From Archangium sp. (GTDB lineage Bacteria; Myxococcota; Myxococcia; Myxococcales; Myxococcaceae), in NCBI GenBank assembly GCA_016793585.1, contig JAEUJR010001075.1, forward strand, positions 1 through 12,947: DNA of 12,947 bases. Direction: 5' to 3'. Positions within the stretch are counted from its first letter, which is position 1; each line of letters opens with the position of its first letter. Of the stretch, positions 6,089 through 12,947 are shown one piece after another. The notes beneath the pieces are model-generated. The model was not told where the DNA came from. It did not search any database and saw only the letters and a program-made list of their open reading frames with translations. The translations under genes were made by a program, and so were the position numbers.

Positions 6089-9021
6089 GGCGCGCCGCCT
6101 GGCTGGTGGGCGCGCTGCTCCTCGCCGCCTGTCCACAGAAGTACAAGTGGAACCCCGACTTCGAGCGCGCGGTGCCCATCGGGCAGACCGACGACCTCGG
6201 CGCCGAGCTGCTCGTCTACAGCGCCATCGCCGGCACGCCGGAGCGCCCCGACTTCAAGCAGGGGCGCTCGACGAGGTTCACGTCGTCGTCGGCGGGGTGG
6301 AAGACGCTCGTCTCTCTGCACCTGGCCGCGGGGCTGACGCGGTCGTTCGAGGTCGACCCCGAGCGGTCCGAGTACGTGTTGCTCGACCACCAGGCCGACA
6401 CCCAGCGCCACCTGACGCTGCCCTCGCAGAACGACCTCGGCACCCTGGGCCTCGCGGCGGCCGAAGAGAACGCACCGACGACGCTCGTCGCCTCGAGCGG
6501 TCGCGTGTTCCGTCTCGACGGGGAGCAACCCGTCGAGCTTCCAGCTCCGCCCGTGCACCCCACCGCGCCAGAGCTCGTGCTCGCACGGAGGAGCGGCGAG
6601 CTCGTGTTCAACGCGTTCGACGGCACGACCAACACCCTGGTGCGCTTCGACGGCGCGGCGTGGTCGAAGACAGAGCTCGGCGCGTGGCACGTGGTGACGC
6701 TCGACGACACGGGCGCGCGGGTGGTGAGCGAGCAGCCGGGCCAGCTGTGCACCGAGCTGCGCGCGTGGCCGTCGCTCACCCCGCTGGGGCCGCGGCAGTG
6801 CACCTTCACCTCGCTCTTCACGCGCCTCGACCGCACGGCGGTGTGGCACGGGTCGCCGGCCGACGTCGTCCTCCTCGTGAACCAGGGGTGGCTCGAGGGC
6901 TCGTACTGGGAGAGCGGTTTTCCCTTCTTCGATGGCGCGCTGCACGAGGCGGTCGACGTGCCCTCCGACGCGGTGGTGCCCCTGCCCGGGCACGAGCTCT
7001 TCTGGGACTCGCCCCACGGCCCCGCGCAGACGCCCGGCATCTGGCGTGCTCGACACGGGGCCCAGGCCGAGGTGCTCGCGCCCGTCGACCTGCCACAGGT
7101 GACCTGCGGCTGTGACCGCGCCAGAGACCGCAGCTGCGCGTGCGTGCCCCGCCGGCTGCGCCACACCGAGACCATCGCCGGCCTGGGCACGCGCTACGTC
7201 TCGGTCACCATCGACGAGGTCGACCTCGTCGGGCGGCTGAAGGTGAAGGTGGTCGACCTGCCGAAGACGAGCCGCCTGTACCTGCGCGAGGCAGCGCTCT
7301 GCCTCGACCGCTGCGAGCCGCTCGGCTTCTGCTCGGCGATTCCACCCGAGGGGCTGAAGGGCCCGGCCTGCATCGGCGTGCGCTTCCGCGCGCTCGACAT
7401 GCCGAAGGCCTGGGTCGAGGTGGCGACGGCGGGCATCGAGCGCGCGCTGCCGCCAGGCTCCACCGAGCCGCTCACCGAGACGCTCGAGTTCGCGCCCGGC
7501 TCACCGACCGACGGAGGGCCCAAGTACCCGAACGGGCTCATCACCAAAGGCCTCTCGCAAGACGGCCCCTACGTCGCGCACAACCCCTTCGACGCGGTGG
7601 TGCGCGTGACGTTGAGCGCGCCCAACCACGCCCCCATCTGGTTCGACGTGCAGGGCGCGTGGCGGGCGAACGAGCTCCCGCGCTTCGACGGCCCGGCGCC
7701 GAAGGTCTGGGTGCCGCGCGGCGACTGGGTGCCGCTGCCACCCGAGGAGCTCAACGACTTCGTGGCGAGCCCGGCGGGCCACACCCTGCTGGCGGGCGGG
7801 CGGCTCCTGCTCTCACCGTCGGACGGCGGCTTTGGGTTCAGCTGGAGGGTGCTCGAGCCTCTTGGCACGCCTGGAGGCAGCTTCCCCGTCGCGAACGGCA
7901 CGCCGCGCAACTGCCGCACCCTCGACCGCTTCGGGCGTGCCCTGGTGCGGCCTGGTGGCGCCGACGCCGACGCGGGCGCGTGGTTCTACGACCTCGAGCG
8001 CGGCACCGTGCAGGGGCGGCGGCCTCCGGCGGGCATGCAGCCCTGCTTCGCCGAGTCGGCGCCAGTGCTGCACTGGCGCAGCGGCACGAGCGCCGAAGCG
8101 TGGTGGCTCGACGCCAACGGCACGCTTCAGCAGCGCACGGCCACCGTCCCCGTGGGCCTGCGCCCGGCGCCGTGGGCTTCGAACGACGGCGAGCGGCTGC
8201 TCTTCGTCGGCACGAGCGGCGCGACGACCCGCTTCGCGACGTGGAGCTGGCGCACCGACACGTGGAGCGAAGGGCCGCCGGTGCCGGGCAACCTGACGCA
8301 GGCGACCAGCTCGACCTGGGAGCCGACGCCGCAGCTCGACGCGGTCGTCATCGTCGGCCCGCCGCTGCCCGGCAGCACCGCGACCGACCCACAGCTCGTG
8401 ACGTGGGTGCCCTTCGATGGCGGCGCGGCCGTCGAGTACCCGGCGGCGACGCGGGCGCGGCTCTCGTCGAACTCGTCGTGGTTCGTCATCGCCACCCCGG
8501 CCGGGCTGCGGCGCGTCGACCCGCTCACGCAAGACTCGGTGGCCGTGGGGCTCGGCTGGGACTTCGCCTGGAGCACCACCTTCGAGCACGCGGGCACGCC
8601 GTGGACGAATGGAGTGATGGTGACGAACCCGTCTCGCGGGCTCGCGGTGCTCGACATCACCACGGGCGCCCTCACGCGTGTCTCGTTCACCACGGCCTCG
8701 ACGCTCGCGCCAGGCGTGGCAGGCGACCCGAGCAGCGGTGGCCAGGCGGTGCTGCTCGACGACCCGCGCGTCATCACGCCGGGCGGAGGCTCGGACTTCA
8801 GGGTCGCGCTCGACGGAGGCGCGGTGGTGACGTTCGGCGGTGAGGCGCCTGCGTCGGTGCCTGGCCTCGGGCTCGGCACCGCGGCGACCAGCCCGTGGGG
8901 CACCTTCGGAGCGCCCTGCCTGCTCTACGGCGTGCCGAACTCGACGCCGATGTACCATCTGGTCGAGCACCCCGACGCGGGCTTCACCGTGCAGGGCCGC
9001 AGCTTCTGCAAGGCGAGGTGA
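6085..9021 (+). CDS. Very large lipoprotein, beta-rich, last gene of operon
   Basis: 978 aa from ATG 6085, in ATGA overlap with the preceding stop. Signal MRRAAWLVGALLLAAC with lipidated Cys16. The chain lacks membrane helices and consists largely of short alternating beta-like strands with W/F-rich edges and D-G turns, for example 'LVRFDGAAWSKTEL', 'LVTWVPFDGGAAVEY' and 'RRVDPLTQDSVAVGL', consistent with one or two beta-propellers (roughly residues 60-330 and 560-960) flanking a central domain. That centre opens with a CxC-x7-CxC cluster (Cys341, 343, 351, 353) and contains further cysteines (about 405-435). I cannot assign a family or active site. Expected location is the envelope or cell surface. 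It lies 24 bp from the convergent DUF1552 gene. Coding status is certain; the fold is inference. Confidence 0.9.
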   Translation: MRRAAWLVGALLLAACPQKYKWNPDFERAVPIGQTDDLGAELLVYSAIAGTPERPDFKQGRSTRFTSSSAGWKTLVSLHLAAGLTRSFEVDPERSEYVLLDHQADTQRHLTLPSQNDLGTLGLAAAEENAPTTLVASSGRVFRLDGEQPVELPAPPVHPTAPELVLARRSGELVFNAFDGTTNTLVRFDGAAWSKTELGAWHVVTLDDTGARVVSEQPGQLCTELRAWPSLTPLGPRQCTFTSLFTRLDRTAVWHGSPADVVLLVNQGWLEGSYWESGFPFFDGALHEAVDVPSDAVVPLPGHELFWDSPHGPAQTPGIWRARHGAQAEVLAPVDLPQVTCGCDRARDRSCACVPRRLRHTETIAGLGTRYVSVTIDEVDLVGRLKVKVVDLPKTSRLYLREAALCLDRCEPLGFCSAIPPEGLKGPACIGVRFRALDMPKAWVEVATAGIERALPPGSTEPLTETLEFAPGSPTDGGPKYPNGLITKGLSQDGPYVAHNPFDAVVRVTLSAPNHAPIWFDVQGAWRANELPRFDGPAPKVWVPRGDWVPLPPEELNDFVASPAGHTLLAGGRLLLSPSDGGFGFSWRVLEPLGTPGGSFPVANGTPRNCRTLDRFGRALVRPGGADADAGAWFYDLERGTVQGRRPPAGMQPCFAESAPVLHWRSGTSAEAWWLDANGTLQQRTATVPVGLRPAPWASNDGERLLFVGTSGATTRFATWSWRTDTWSEGPPVPGNLTQATSSTWEPTPQLDAVVIVGPPLPGSTATDPQLVTWVPFDGGAAVEYPAATRARLSSNSSWFVIATPAGLRRVDPLTQDSVAVGLGWDFAWSTTFEHAGTPWTNGVMVTNPSRGLAVLDITTGALTRVSFTTASTLAPGVAGDPSSGGQAVLLDDPRVITPGGGSDFRVALDGGAVVTFGGEAPASVPGLGLGTAATSPWGTFGAPCLLYGVPNSTPMYHLVEHPDAGFTVQGRSFCKAR

Positions 9022-9049
9022 CTGAACGCGCGACGGGCGCCGCGCTCAG
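9022..9049. terminator. Inverted repeat between convergent genes, possible two-way terminator
   Basis: The arms are CTGA-ac-GCGCG (9022-9032) and CGCGC-TCAG (9041-9049), pairing over nine base pairs with a 2-nt bulge and an 8-nt loop. It fills the whole 24-bp gap and reaches into the DUF1552 stop codon. It is symmetrical, so it could act on both transcripts, but there is no T tract. Confidence 0.35.
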
Positions 9050-10467
9050 CGATGCAGCTCGAAGAGCGGCCCGGTGAGGTCGAGCCGCTCGCCGGTGCTC
9101 GACGTCGCGCTCGTGGTGCCGAAGCTGGTGTCGCGCTGCCCCATCGCCTGCAGCAGGCTGACGAAGAGCTTGTTGTGCGATGGCCCGATGCGCGGCCACT
9201 CCGAGGGGTTTCCGCCGACGGGGTTGTCGTGCAGCTCGGGGTAGCGCACGTAGCGGCCCGTTCTGAAGAACCCGCTCGCGCCACCGGCCAGCACGGTGAA
9301 CGCGTCGTTGTGGCGGTGTGTCGGCGTGCCGAGCTCGGTGAGCCAGACGACGGCGGTGTGGTCGAGCAGCGTGCCGTCGCCTTCCGAGACCGCGTCGAGC
9401 TCTGACAAGAGAAACGCGAGGTGCTGCGCGTACCAGACGTTGAGGTCGGCCATCGCCCGCTCGGCGAGCGGGGTGTACGTCTGCCCGCACGAGGTCGCGC
9501 CATTCACCGAGGCGTGCGCGTACGAGGCGTGAACGTCGGCGTTCGCGGGGTAGCCGAACTCGGGGCACGGCGGCGGCGGCGCGGTGTACGTCACCACGCG
9601 CGTGAGGTCGCACGCGAAGGCCATTCGCACGAGCCGCATGAACTGCCGCGTGACGTGACCCGAGGTGTCGAGCGTCGGCAGACACCGTGGCTGCTCGAGC
9701 TGCATCGACAACGACACCTCGAGGTCTCTCACCAGCGCGCGGTGCGCCTCGAGCTCGAGCCGGGCTTCGCGCCCGAGCGTGGAGGCGACGAGCCGATACT
9801 CCTCGGCGACGGAGTCGAGCATCGACAGGCGCGCGAGCTTGAGCTTCTCACTCCGAACGTCTGGCGGAGGCTGCGCGCCGACGAGGTCGGCGAAGGCGGC
9901 GGTGGGGCTCTTCACGAGCGGCGTGGGCTGCGAGGCGCCGAGGAACGAGAACGGCGCCACGACCTGGTTGGGCACGTAGTCGCCGCCATAGACGCGACTG
10001 CCCACGCGGCCCGGGCCGGCGAGGCGCTGCGCGAGCAGCTGGTCGATGGAGATGGCGCCACCGGTACACGGGAAACCCGGGTGCTGGGCGGCGCGCGCGC
10101 AGGTGAGCAGGTCGGCCACGGCCACGTTGTGGTTGTTCGCGTCTCCCCCGACGCGATGCACGTTCGCGATGTCTTCGAGCGCGGCCGTGTGCGCGAGCCC
10201 CTCGACGGCGAGCAGCTTCTGTCTGAACGCGTGGAGCGGGCGCAGCACCTCGGGCAGCTCGGTCTGCTGCAGCGGCGTGAGGTCGCGCTCGGCCACGGCC
10301 ATCGTCGGGCCGCCGGGAATCGGCAGCTTCCAGCTCGCGGGCACGTGCCCGTGTGGCGTGACGAAGAAGACGACGCGCCTGGGCGCAGTCACCGGCTGCG
10401 ACAGCGCGAACCGGGGAGCCACCAACGCTCCGAGCCCCAGCGCGCGCAACACCTGGCGACGATTCAT
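9046..10467 (-). CDS. DUF1552 family exported protein
   Basis: 473 aa, the usual length for DUF1552. The N-terminus MNRRQVLRALGLGALV resembles a twin-arginine leader (NRRQVLRAL), suggesting export of a folded, perhaps metal-containing protein. Family landmarks appear in order: 'RVVFFVTPHGH' (31-41), 'LLAVEGL' (85-91), 'NNHNVAVADLLT' (111-122), 'ISIDQLLA' (139-146), 'LDSVAEEYR' (217-225), 'FACDLTRVVTY' (284-294), 'DVHASYAH' (311-318), 'TLLDHTAVVWLTELG' with following 'HRHND' (366-388), and 'HNKLFVSLLQAMG' (431-443). Conserved His and Asp residues recall the alkaline phosphatase/sulfatase-like superfamily, but no activity is established. It overlaps the upstream DUF1592 gene by four bases and has a strong ribosome site, so the two are co-expressed; the pairing recurs in Myxococcota and Planctomycetota. 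Confidence 0.93.
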   Translation of the reverse strand: MNRRQVLRALGLGALVAPRFALSQPVTAPRRVVFFVTPHGHVPASWKLPIPGGPTMAVAERDLTPLQQTELPEVLRPLHAFRQKLLAVEGLAHTAALEDIANVHRVGGDANNHNVAVADLLTCARAAQHPGFPCTGGAISIDQLLAQRLAGPGRVGSRVYGGDYVPNQVVAPFSFLGASQPTPLVKSPTAAFADLVGAQPPPDVRSEKLKLARLSMLDSVAEEYRLVASTLGREARLELEAHRALVRDLEVSLSMQLEQPRCLPTLDTSGHVTRQFMRLVRMAFACDLTRVVTYTAPPPPCPEFGYPANADVHASYAHASVNGATSCGQTYTPLAERAMADLNVWYAQHLAFLLSELDAVSEGDGTLLDHTAVVWLTELGTPTHRHNDAFTVLAGGASGFFRTGRYVRYPELHDNPVGGNPSEWPRIGPSHNKLFVSLLQAMGQRDTSFGTTSATSSTGERLDLTGPLFELHR

Positions 10468-12074
10468 GGCGCCTCCGCGGGGAGCGAGAGGAACGTCGGC
10501 GACGACACGAGGTCGAGCAGCAGGCCCTTCACGTCACCCTCGCTGGCCACGAAGCGCGTCGTCAGCGCCTCCATCCACGGGCGCTCTGCTGCGACTGGCG
10601 CACGACCGAGCGCGTAGCGGACCCACATCTGGGTGGCGCAGGTCTGCACGTCTTTGCTCCGAGCGAGTCGAGCAGAGAGCTCGAGCGCGCCATCGAGCGG
10701 CCCGTCGACGTCACCCACCGACGCCGTCATCGTCGCGTCGACCGGCAGGCCTTCTTCGGTCGCGCGAAACCTGCCCGCAGCGTCGTAGTGCTCGAAGCCG
10801 AAGCCCAGCGCGTTGAGCGAGAAGTGACAGCCGGCGCAGGCCTGAGGCGCGGTGCGCTCGACGTAGAGCTGTCTGGTGGTGCGCGCGCCGGTAGCCGGCT
10901 TCGCTGGCGGCGTGGTGTCGATGCCCGGCGGCGGTGGCGTCGGCTGACGGCAGAGCAGCTTGAGGCCCACCGCGTTGCCACGAATGGGCGGCGAGGTCGC
11001 GCCACGATGCGAGGTGCTCGCGAGAAACGCCACGCGCGTCAGCACCCCCGAGCGCTGCGCCCCATCGAGCACCGTCTCGAGGCCCGGTTGAAACGTCGTC
11101 ACGTCGTAGAGGCGCGCAGACTCGGCGTCGAGCCACGCGCGCCGGCTCGTGAGCAACGCCGCGAGCGTGCCTTCTTCGGCCATCACGTGCTCCACGAAGG
11201 CCTGCGTCTCGGCCAGGGCGGCCTGCTGCGAGGCGGCCGACCACCGAGCGTCGACCTCGGGCGTGCGCACGGCGTGCTCGTCGAGCATCAGCCGCTCGAG
11301 GCCCAGCCATTGCCGATGGAAGCTCCACATGGCGCGGCGGGCCTTCACGTCGTTCAGCAGGCGCGTGGCCTGCGCGCGCACCTGTTCACGGGTCGAGAGC
11401 CGCCCTGCCGCAGCCTCGTTCAGCAGCTCGTCATCGGGAGCGCTCTCCCACAGCAGGAACGACAGCCGCGACGCGAGCACGAAGCCGTCAGCCGAGGGCT
11501 CGGGCCGATAGAGCACCTCGGGCGACTGGAGCAGCCGCTCGAGCGTGAGCTGCATCGCACCTTCGAAGTCGACCGACGCCGTCCAACGCGTCACGTCCTC
11601 CCGCAGGCGTGTCGTCTCGTCTGCCGAGAGCGGGCGCCGGTAGAGCCGGCGCGCGACGCCGCTCATCAGCCCGTCGAGGCAACTTCGTTGAGCGGCCTCG
11701 GAGGCCCACTGCTCGCACCCGAGCACCCGGGCGAGCCGCGCGCGGTCAGCCACCACGAACGCCGCCAGCTGCTCGGCGCTGCGCTGCGCCCGTGAGACGA
11801 AGAGCTCTGACGGCGACTGCGCCTCGGCCGCGCCTTCGAACCCGCCGATGATGGCGTCGTCTGGCAGCGACTCCTGGCCGGGCACGGCGAAGCCGAACAC
11901 GTCGGCCAACACGTTCTCGTACTGCCGGCGCGTCAACCGCCTCAACGGCGCGGGCCCCGCGGCCGGGTTCGTCGACACCGTCGGCGAAGGGAAGGCGTCG
12001 AGCGCGGCCACCTCGCGGGAGCGACAGGCGCCGAGCAGCACCGACAGCATCAGCCACGTGAGACGCAGCCACAA
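10464..12074 (-). CDS. DUF1592-type lipoprotein with a single CxxCH motif
   Basis: 536 aa if it starts at TTG 12074, which gives MWLRLTWLMLSVLLGAC, a proper lipoprotein signal (Cys17). ATG 12050 would leave a signal of only eight residues before Cys; TTG 12191 would add 39 residues unlike a signal peptide. Domain order is canonical: DUF1587 (about 43-111, 'RRLTRRQYENVLADVFG'), DUF1595 (129-166, 'ARRLYRRPLSADE'), DUF1592 (172-323, 'SRLSFLLWESAPDDELL'), DUF1588 (341-439, with CAGCH at 413-417 and 'GFGFEHYDAAGRFR') and DUF1585 (452-529, 'YALGR'). CxxCH can bind c-type haem covalently, and family members are often called cytochrome-like, but haem is unproven here. Its TGA overlaps the DUF1552 ATG, so the two form an operon. 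The start codon is the least certain part. Confidence 0.9.
   Translation of the reverse strand: MWLRLTWLMLSVLLGACRSREVAALDAFPSPTVSTNPAAGPAPLRRLTRRQYENVLADVFGFAVPGQESLPDDAIIGGFEGAAEAQSPSELFVSRAQRSAEQLAAFVVADRARLARVLGCEQWASEAAQRSCLDGLMSGVARRLYRRPLSADETTRLREDVTRWTASVDFEGAMQLTLERLLQSPEVLYRPEPSADGFVLASRLSFLLWESAPDDELLNEAAAGRLSTREQVRAQATRLLNDVKARRAMWSFHRQWLGLERLMLDEHAVRTPEVDARWSAASQQAALAETQAFVEHVMAEEGTLAALLTSRRAWLDAESARLYDVTTFQPGLETVLDGAQRSGVLTRVAFLASTSHRGATSPPIRGNAVGLKLLCRQPTPPPPGIDTTPPAKPATGARTTRQLYVERTAPQACAGCHFSLNALGFGFEHYDAAGRFRATEEGLPVDATMTASVGDVDGPLDGALELSARLARSKDVQTCATQMWVRYALGRAPVAAERPWMEALTTRFVASEGDVKGLLLDLVSSPTFLSLPAEAP
10472..10476 (-). promoter_or_regulatory. Ribosome binding site of the DUF1552 gene
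   Basis: Read on the minus strand this is GGAGG, 4 nt before ATG 10467. It lies within the last codons of the DUF1592 gene and, with the ATGA overlap, indicates coupled translation. Confidence 0.8.
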
Positions 12075-12247
12075 TCGAGGCTGATGAACCGCGGCCGGGC
12101 GCTGCCAGGTCTGGCGAGCGAAGGCGAAGTCGAGCTGGGCCACCGCGACGCGCACCGGGTCGTTGTAGTCAACGGCTTCGATGCGCAGCAATCACGCGCT
12201 CCGGAAAACGCGTTGCGCGCCGTGACGTTTGGGTATCTCGTCAGCGC
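12075..12247. other. Divergent intergenic region with a coding-like remnant
   Basis: This lies between the DUF1592 start (minus) and the SUKH-like start (plus). On the minus strand the DUF1592 frame stays open to a TGA at 12192-12194, and its codons from about 12188 to 12090 keep strong G/C third positions, encoding a stretch that includes VRVAVAQLDF; this composition is lost near 12088. It may be an unused N-terminal extension or a decayed gene fragment. The SUKH-side promoter lies at its plus-strand end. Confidence 0.4.
12213..12247 (+). promoter_or_regulatory. Putative promoter of the SUKH-like gene
   Basis: TTGCGC (12213-12218) and TATCTC (12234-12239) are spaced 15 nt apart, slightly short for a sigma-70 promoter. 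The -10-like box ends 8 nt before GTG 12248, so transcription should begin about at the start codon. No Shine-Dalgarno is visible. Confidence 0.4.
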
Positions 12248-12947
12248 GTGACGGACGACCCACGCAAGAAGAAGCCCGCAGCCCCTGCCCGCCCTCCTCC
12301 CGCTCCTGCCCGCCCCGCCCCCGCGCGCGAACAGTTCATCGGCCACGAGTCGATGACGATGATGGGTGACGAGACGTTCGCCGACTTTCAGAAGCGCATG
12401 AAGGAAGCAGAGGGCGAAGCCGAAGAGTCGACCGCCGCGGTGCCCGCGCACGTGCCGGGCAAGAAGGCGCCGCCTCCACCACCAGCGCGGCCTGCCCCGA
12501 GAGCGGCCCCCGTCGCGCCGCAGGCCGACGACTCCTTGCCGGACGAGTACGACGGCAGCGCGCCCGCGGCCGACCCGGTGAAAGAGACCGAAGCGCTCTA
12601 CGGCGTGAAGCTGCCCGTCGAGTACGCGCGCTTTCTGAAGGAGCGCCAGTTCGAGCAGTACGACAACCAGTTCTGCCCGCTCGTGCAGGACGGTCGCGAC
12701 ACCTTCCACGTCCGCTTCCTCGTCGGCGCCTCCATCTTCGGCGTGCCCGACTTCGGCGTGGGTGAAGACTTCTCGTTCGGCAACATCGACGACCTGCGCG
12801 ACGAGCAGCCCAGCGTCATTCCGTTCGCCGCGTGGGACGCGACGGGCGAAGGCGAAATCGACAGCGGCGCGCTCGTTCTCGACGTGAAGAAGGCCGCCGG
12901 CGGAAAGTGCCCCGTCTTCCAGGCCGACGACGGTCAGCTCACGAAGG
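12248..12947 (+). CDS. SUKH (SMI1/KNR4)-like protein with disordered N-terminus (3' end outside window)
   Basis: 233 codons are visible from GTG 12248; the gene continues past the window end. Residues 1-110 are low complexity: a basic start (PRKKKP), Pro/Ala-rich stretches at 10-27 and 68-92, and between them a conserved-looking segment 'FIGHESMTMMGDETFADFQ' (30-48) followed by an acidic helix. From about 112 the chain looks like a SUKH domain: 'ETEALYGVKLPVEYARFL' matches the opening helix, 'ASIFGVPDFG' the middle strand, 'VIPFAAWDATGEGEIDSGAL' the core strands and 'CPVFQADDGQL' the later strand. SUKH proteins include immunity proteins against contact-delivered toxins and eukaryotic Knr4/Smi1 regulators. 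No toxin gene lies within the visible sequence, so an immunity role is not supported here. It is probably cytoplasmic, as there is no signal peptide. Confidence 0.75.
   Translation, partial: MTDDPRKKKPAAPARPPPAPARPAPAREQFIGHESMTMMGDETFADFQKRMKEAEGEAEESTAAVPAHVPGKKAPPPPPARPAPRAAPVAPQADDSLPDEYDGSAPAADPVKETEALYGVKLPVEYARFLKERQFEQYDNQFCPLVQDGRDTFHVRFLVGASIFGVPDFGVGEDFSFGNIDDLRDEQPSVIPFAAWDATGEGEIDSGALVLDVKKAAGGKCPVFQADDGQLTK

Noticed and set aside
5488..7164. A 558-residue open frame on the minus strand across the lipoprotein operon
   Set aside because: It is antisense to two genes with clear signal peptides and ribosome sites. Its translation is Arg/Pro/His-rich with no domain, as expected of a shadow frame in GC-rich DNA.
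7140..8843. A 567-residue plus-strand frame inside the 978-aa lipoprotein gene
   Set aside because: The translation is dominated by Arg and Ala with no recognisable segments, and it lies in a shifted frame of a well-supported gene.
9421..10617. A 398-residue plus-strand frame opposite DUF1552
   Set aside because: DUF1552 on the minus strand matches its family over the full length; the plus-strand product is Arg/Glu/His-rich shadow.
10788..11795. A 335-residue plus-strand frame opposite DUF1592
   Set aside because: The minus-strand gene shows five consecutive family domains; this frame shows none.
12248..12947. Reading the SUKH-like gene as part of a toxin-immunity system
   Set aside because: No polymorphic toxin, secretion gene or second immunity gene is visible, and SUKH domains also occur in unrelated regulators.

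Overview
The window is very GC-rich (strong G/C preference at third codon positions) and encodes almost only exported proteins. Several things point to a myxobacterium or relative (phylum Myxococcota): long lipoproteins rich in Asp-Gly-Gly, a Gly/Ala/Thr-rich plus Cys-rich surface protein with a von Willebrand A domain, frequent GTG starts, and a DUF1592/DUF1552 gene pair of the kind abundant in Myxococcota and Planctomycetota. No rRNA, tRNA, CRISPR array, insertion sequence or phage gene is visible. The taxonomic call is inference.

Layout. (1) 2-2119 (+): the 3' part of a large surface protein, with Gly-rich tandem repeats, four ten-cysteine modules, an Ig-like (ASH/choice-of-anchor-D type) segment and a vWA domain with a DxSxS metal site; its start lies before the window. 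(2) 2162-2707 (-) and 2806-3291 (+): a divergent pair of small envelope proteins, a lipoprotein with two hydrophobic helices and a two-helix membrane protein. (3) 3369-9021 (+): a tight three-gene operon (724, 182 and 978 aa) in which every product has a lipobox and each junction is a 4-nt stop/start overlap with a GGAGG ribosome site. No catalytic domain is recognisable; the first looks like Ig-like plus beta-propeller, the third like a large beta-rich protein. (4) 9046-12074 (-): DUF1592 then DUF1552, overlapping by ATGA; the first is a lipoprotein with one CxxCH motif, the second has a twin-arginine leader. (5) 12248-12947 (+): the 5' part of a SUKH (SMI1/KNR4)-like gene with a long Pro/Ala-rich N-terminal region, cut by the window end.

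How the parts work together is mostly unknown. The operon 3369-9021 probably encodes co-made envelope lipoproteins that act together. The DUF1592/DUF1552 pair is a recurrent but poorly characterised exported module. Three predicted first-in-transcript genes (2806, 3369, 12248) start with GTG, lack a clear Shine-Dalgarno and have a -10-like hexamer about 6-8 nt upstream, suggesting leaderless mRNAs; internal operon genes use GGAGG sites. The best candidate for an undescribed system is the three-lipoprotein operon. I see no defence island, toxin pair or biosynthetic cluster I could defend from sequence alone.
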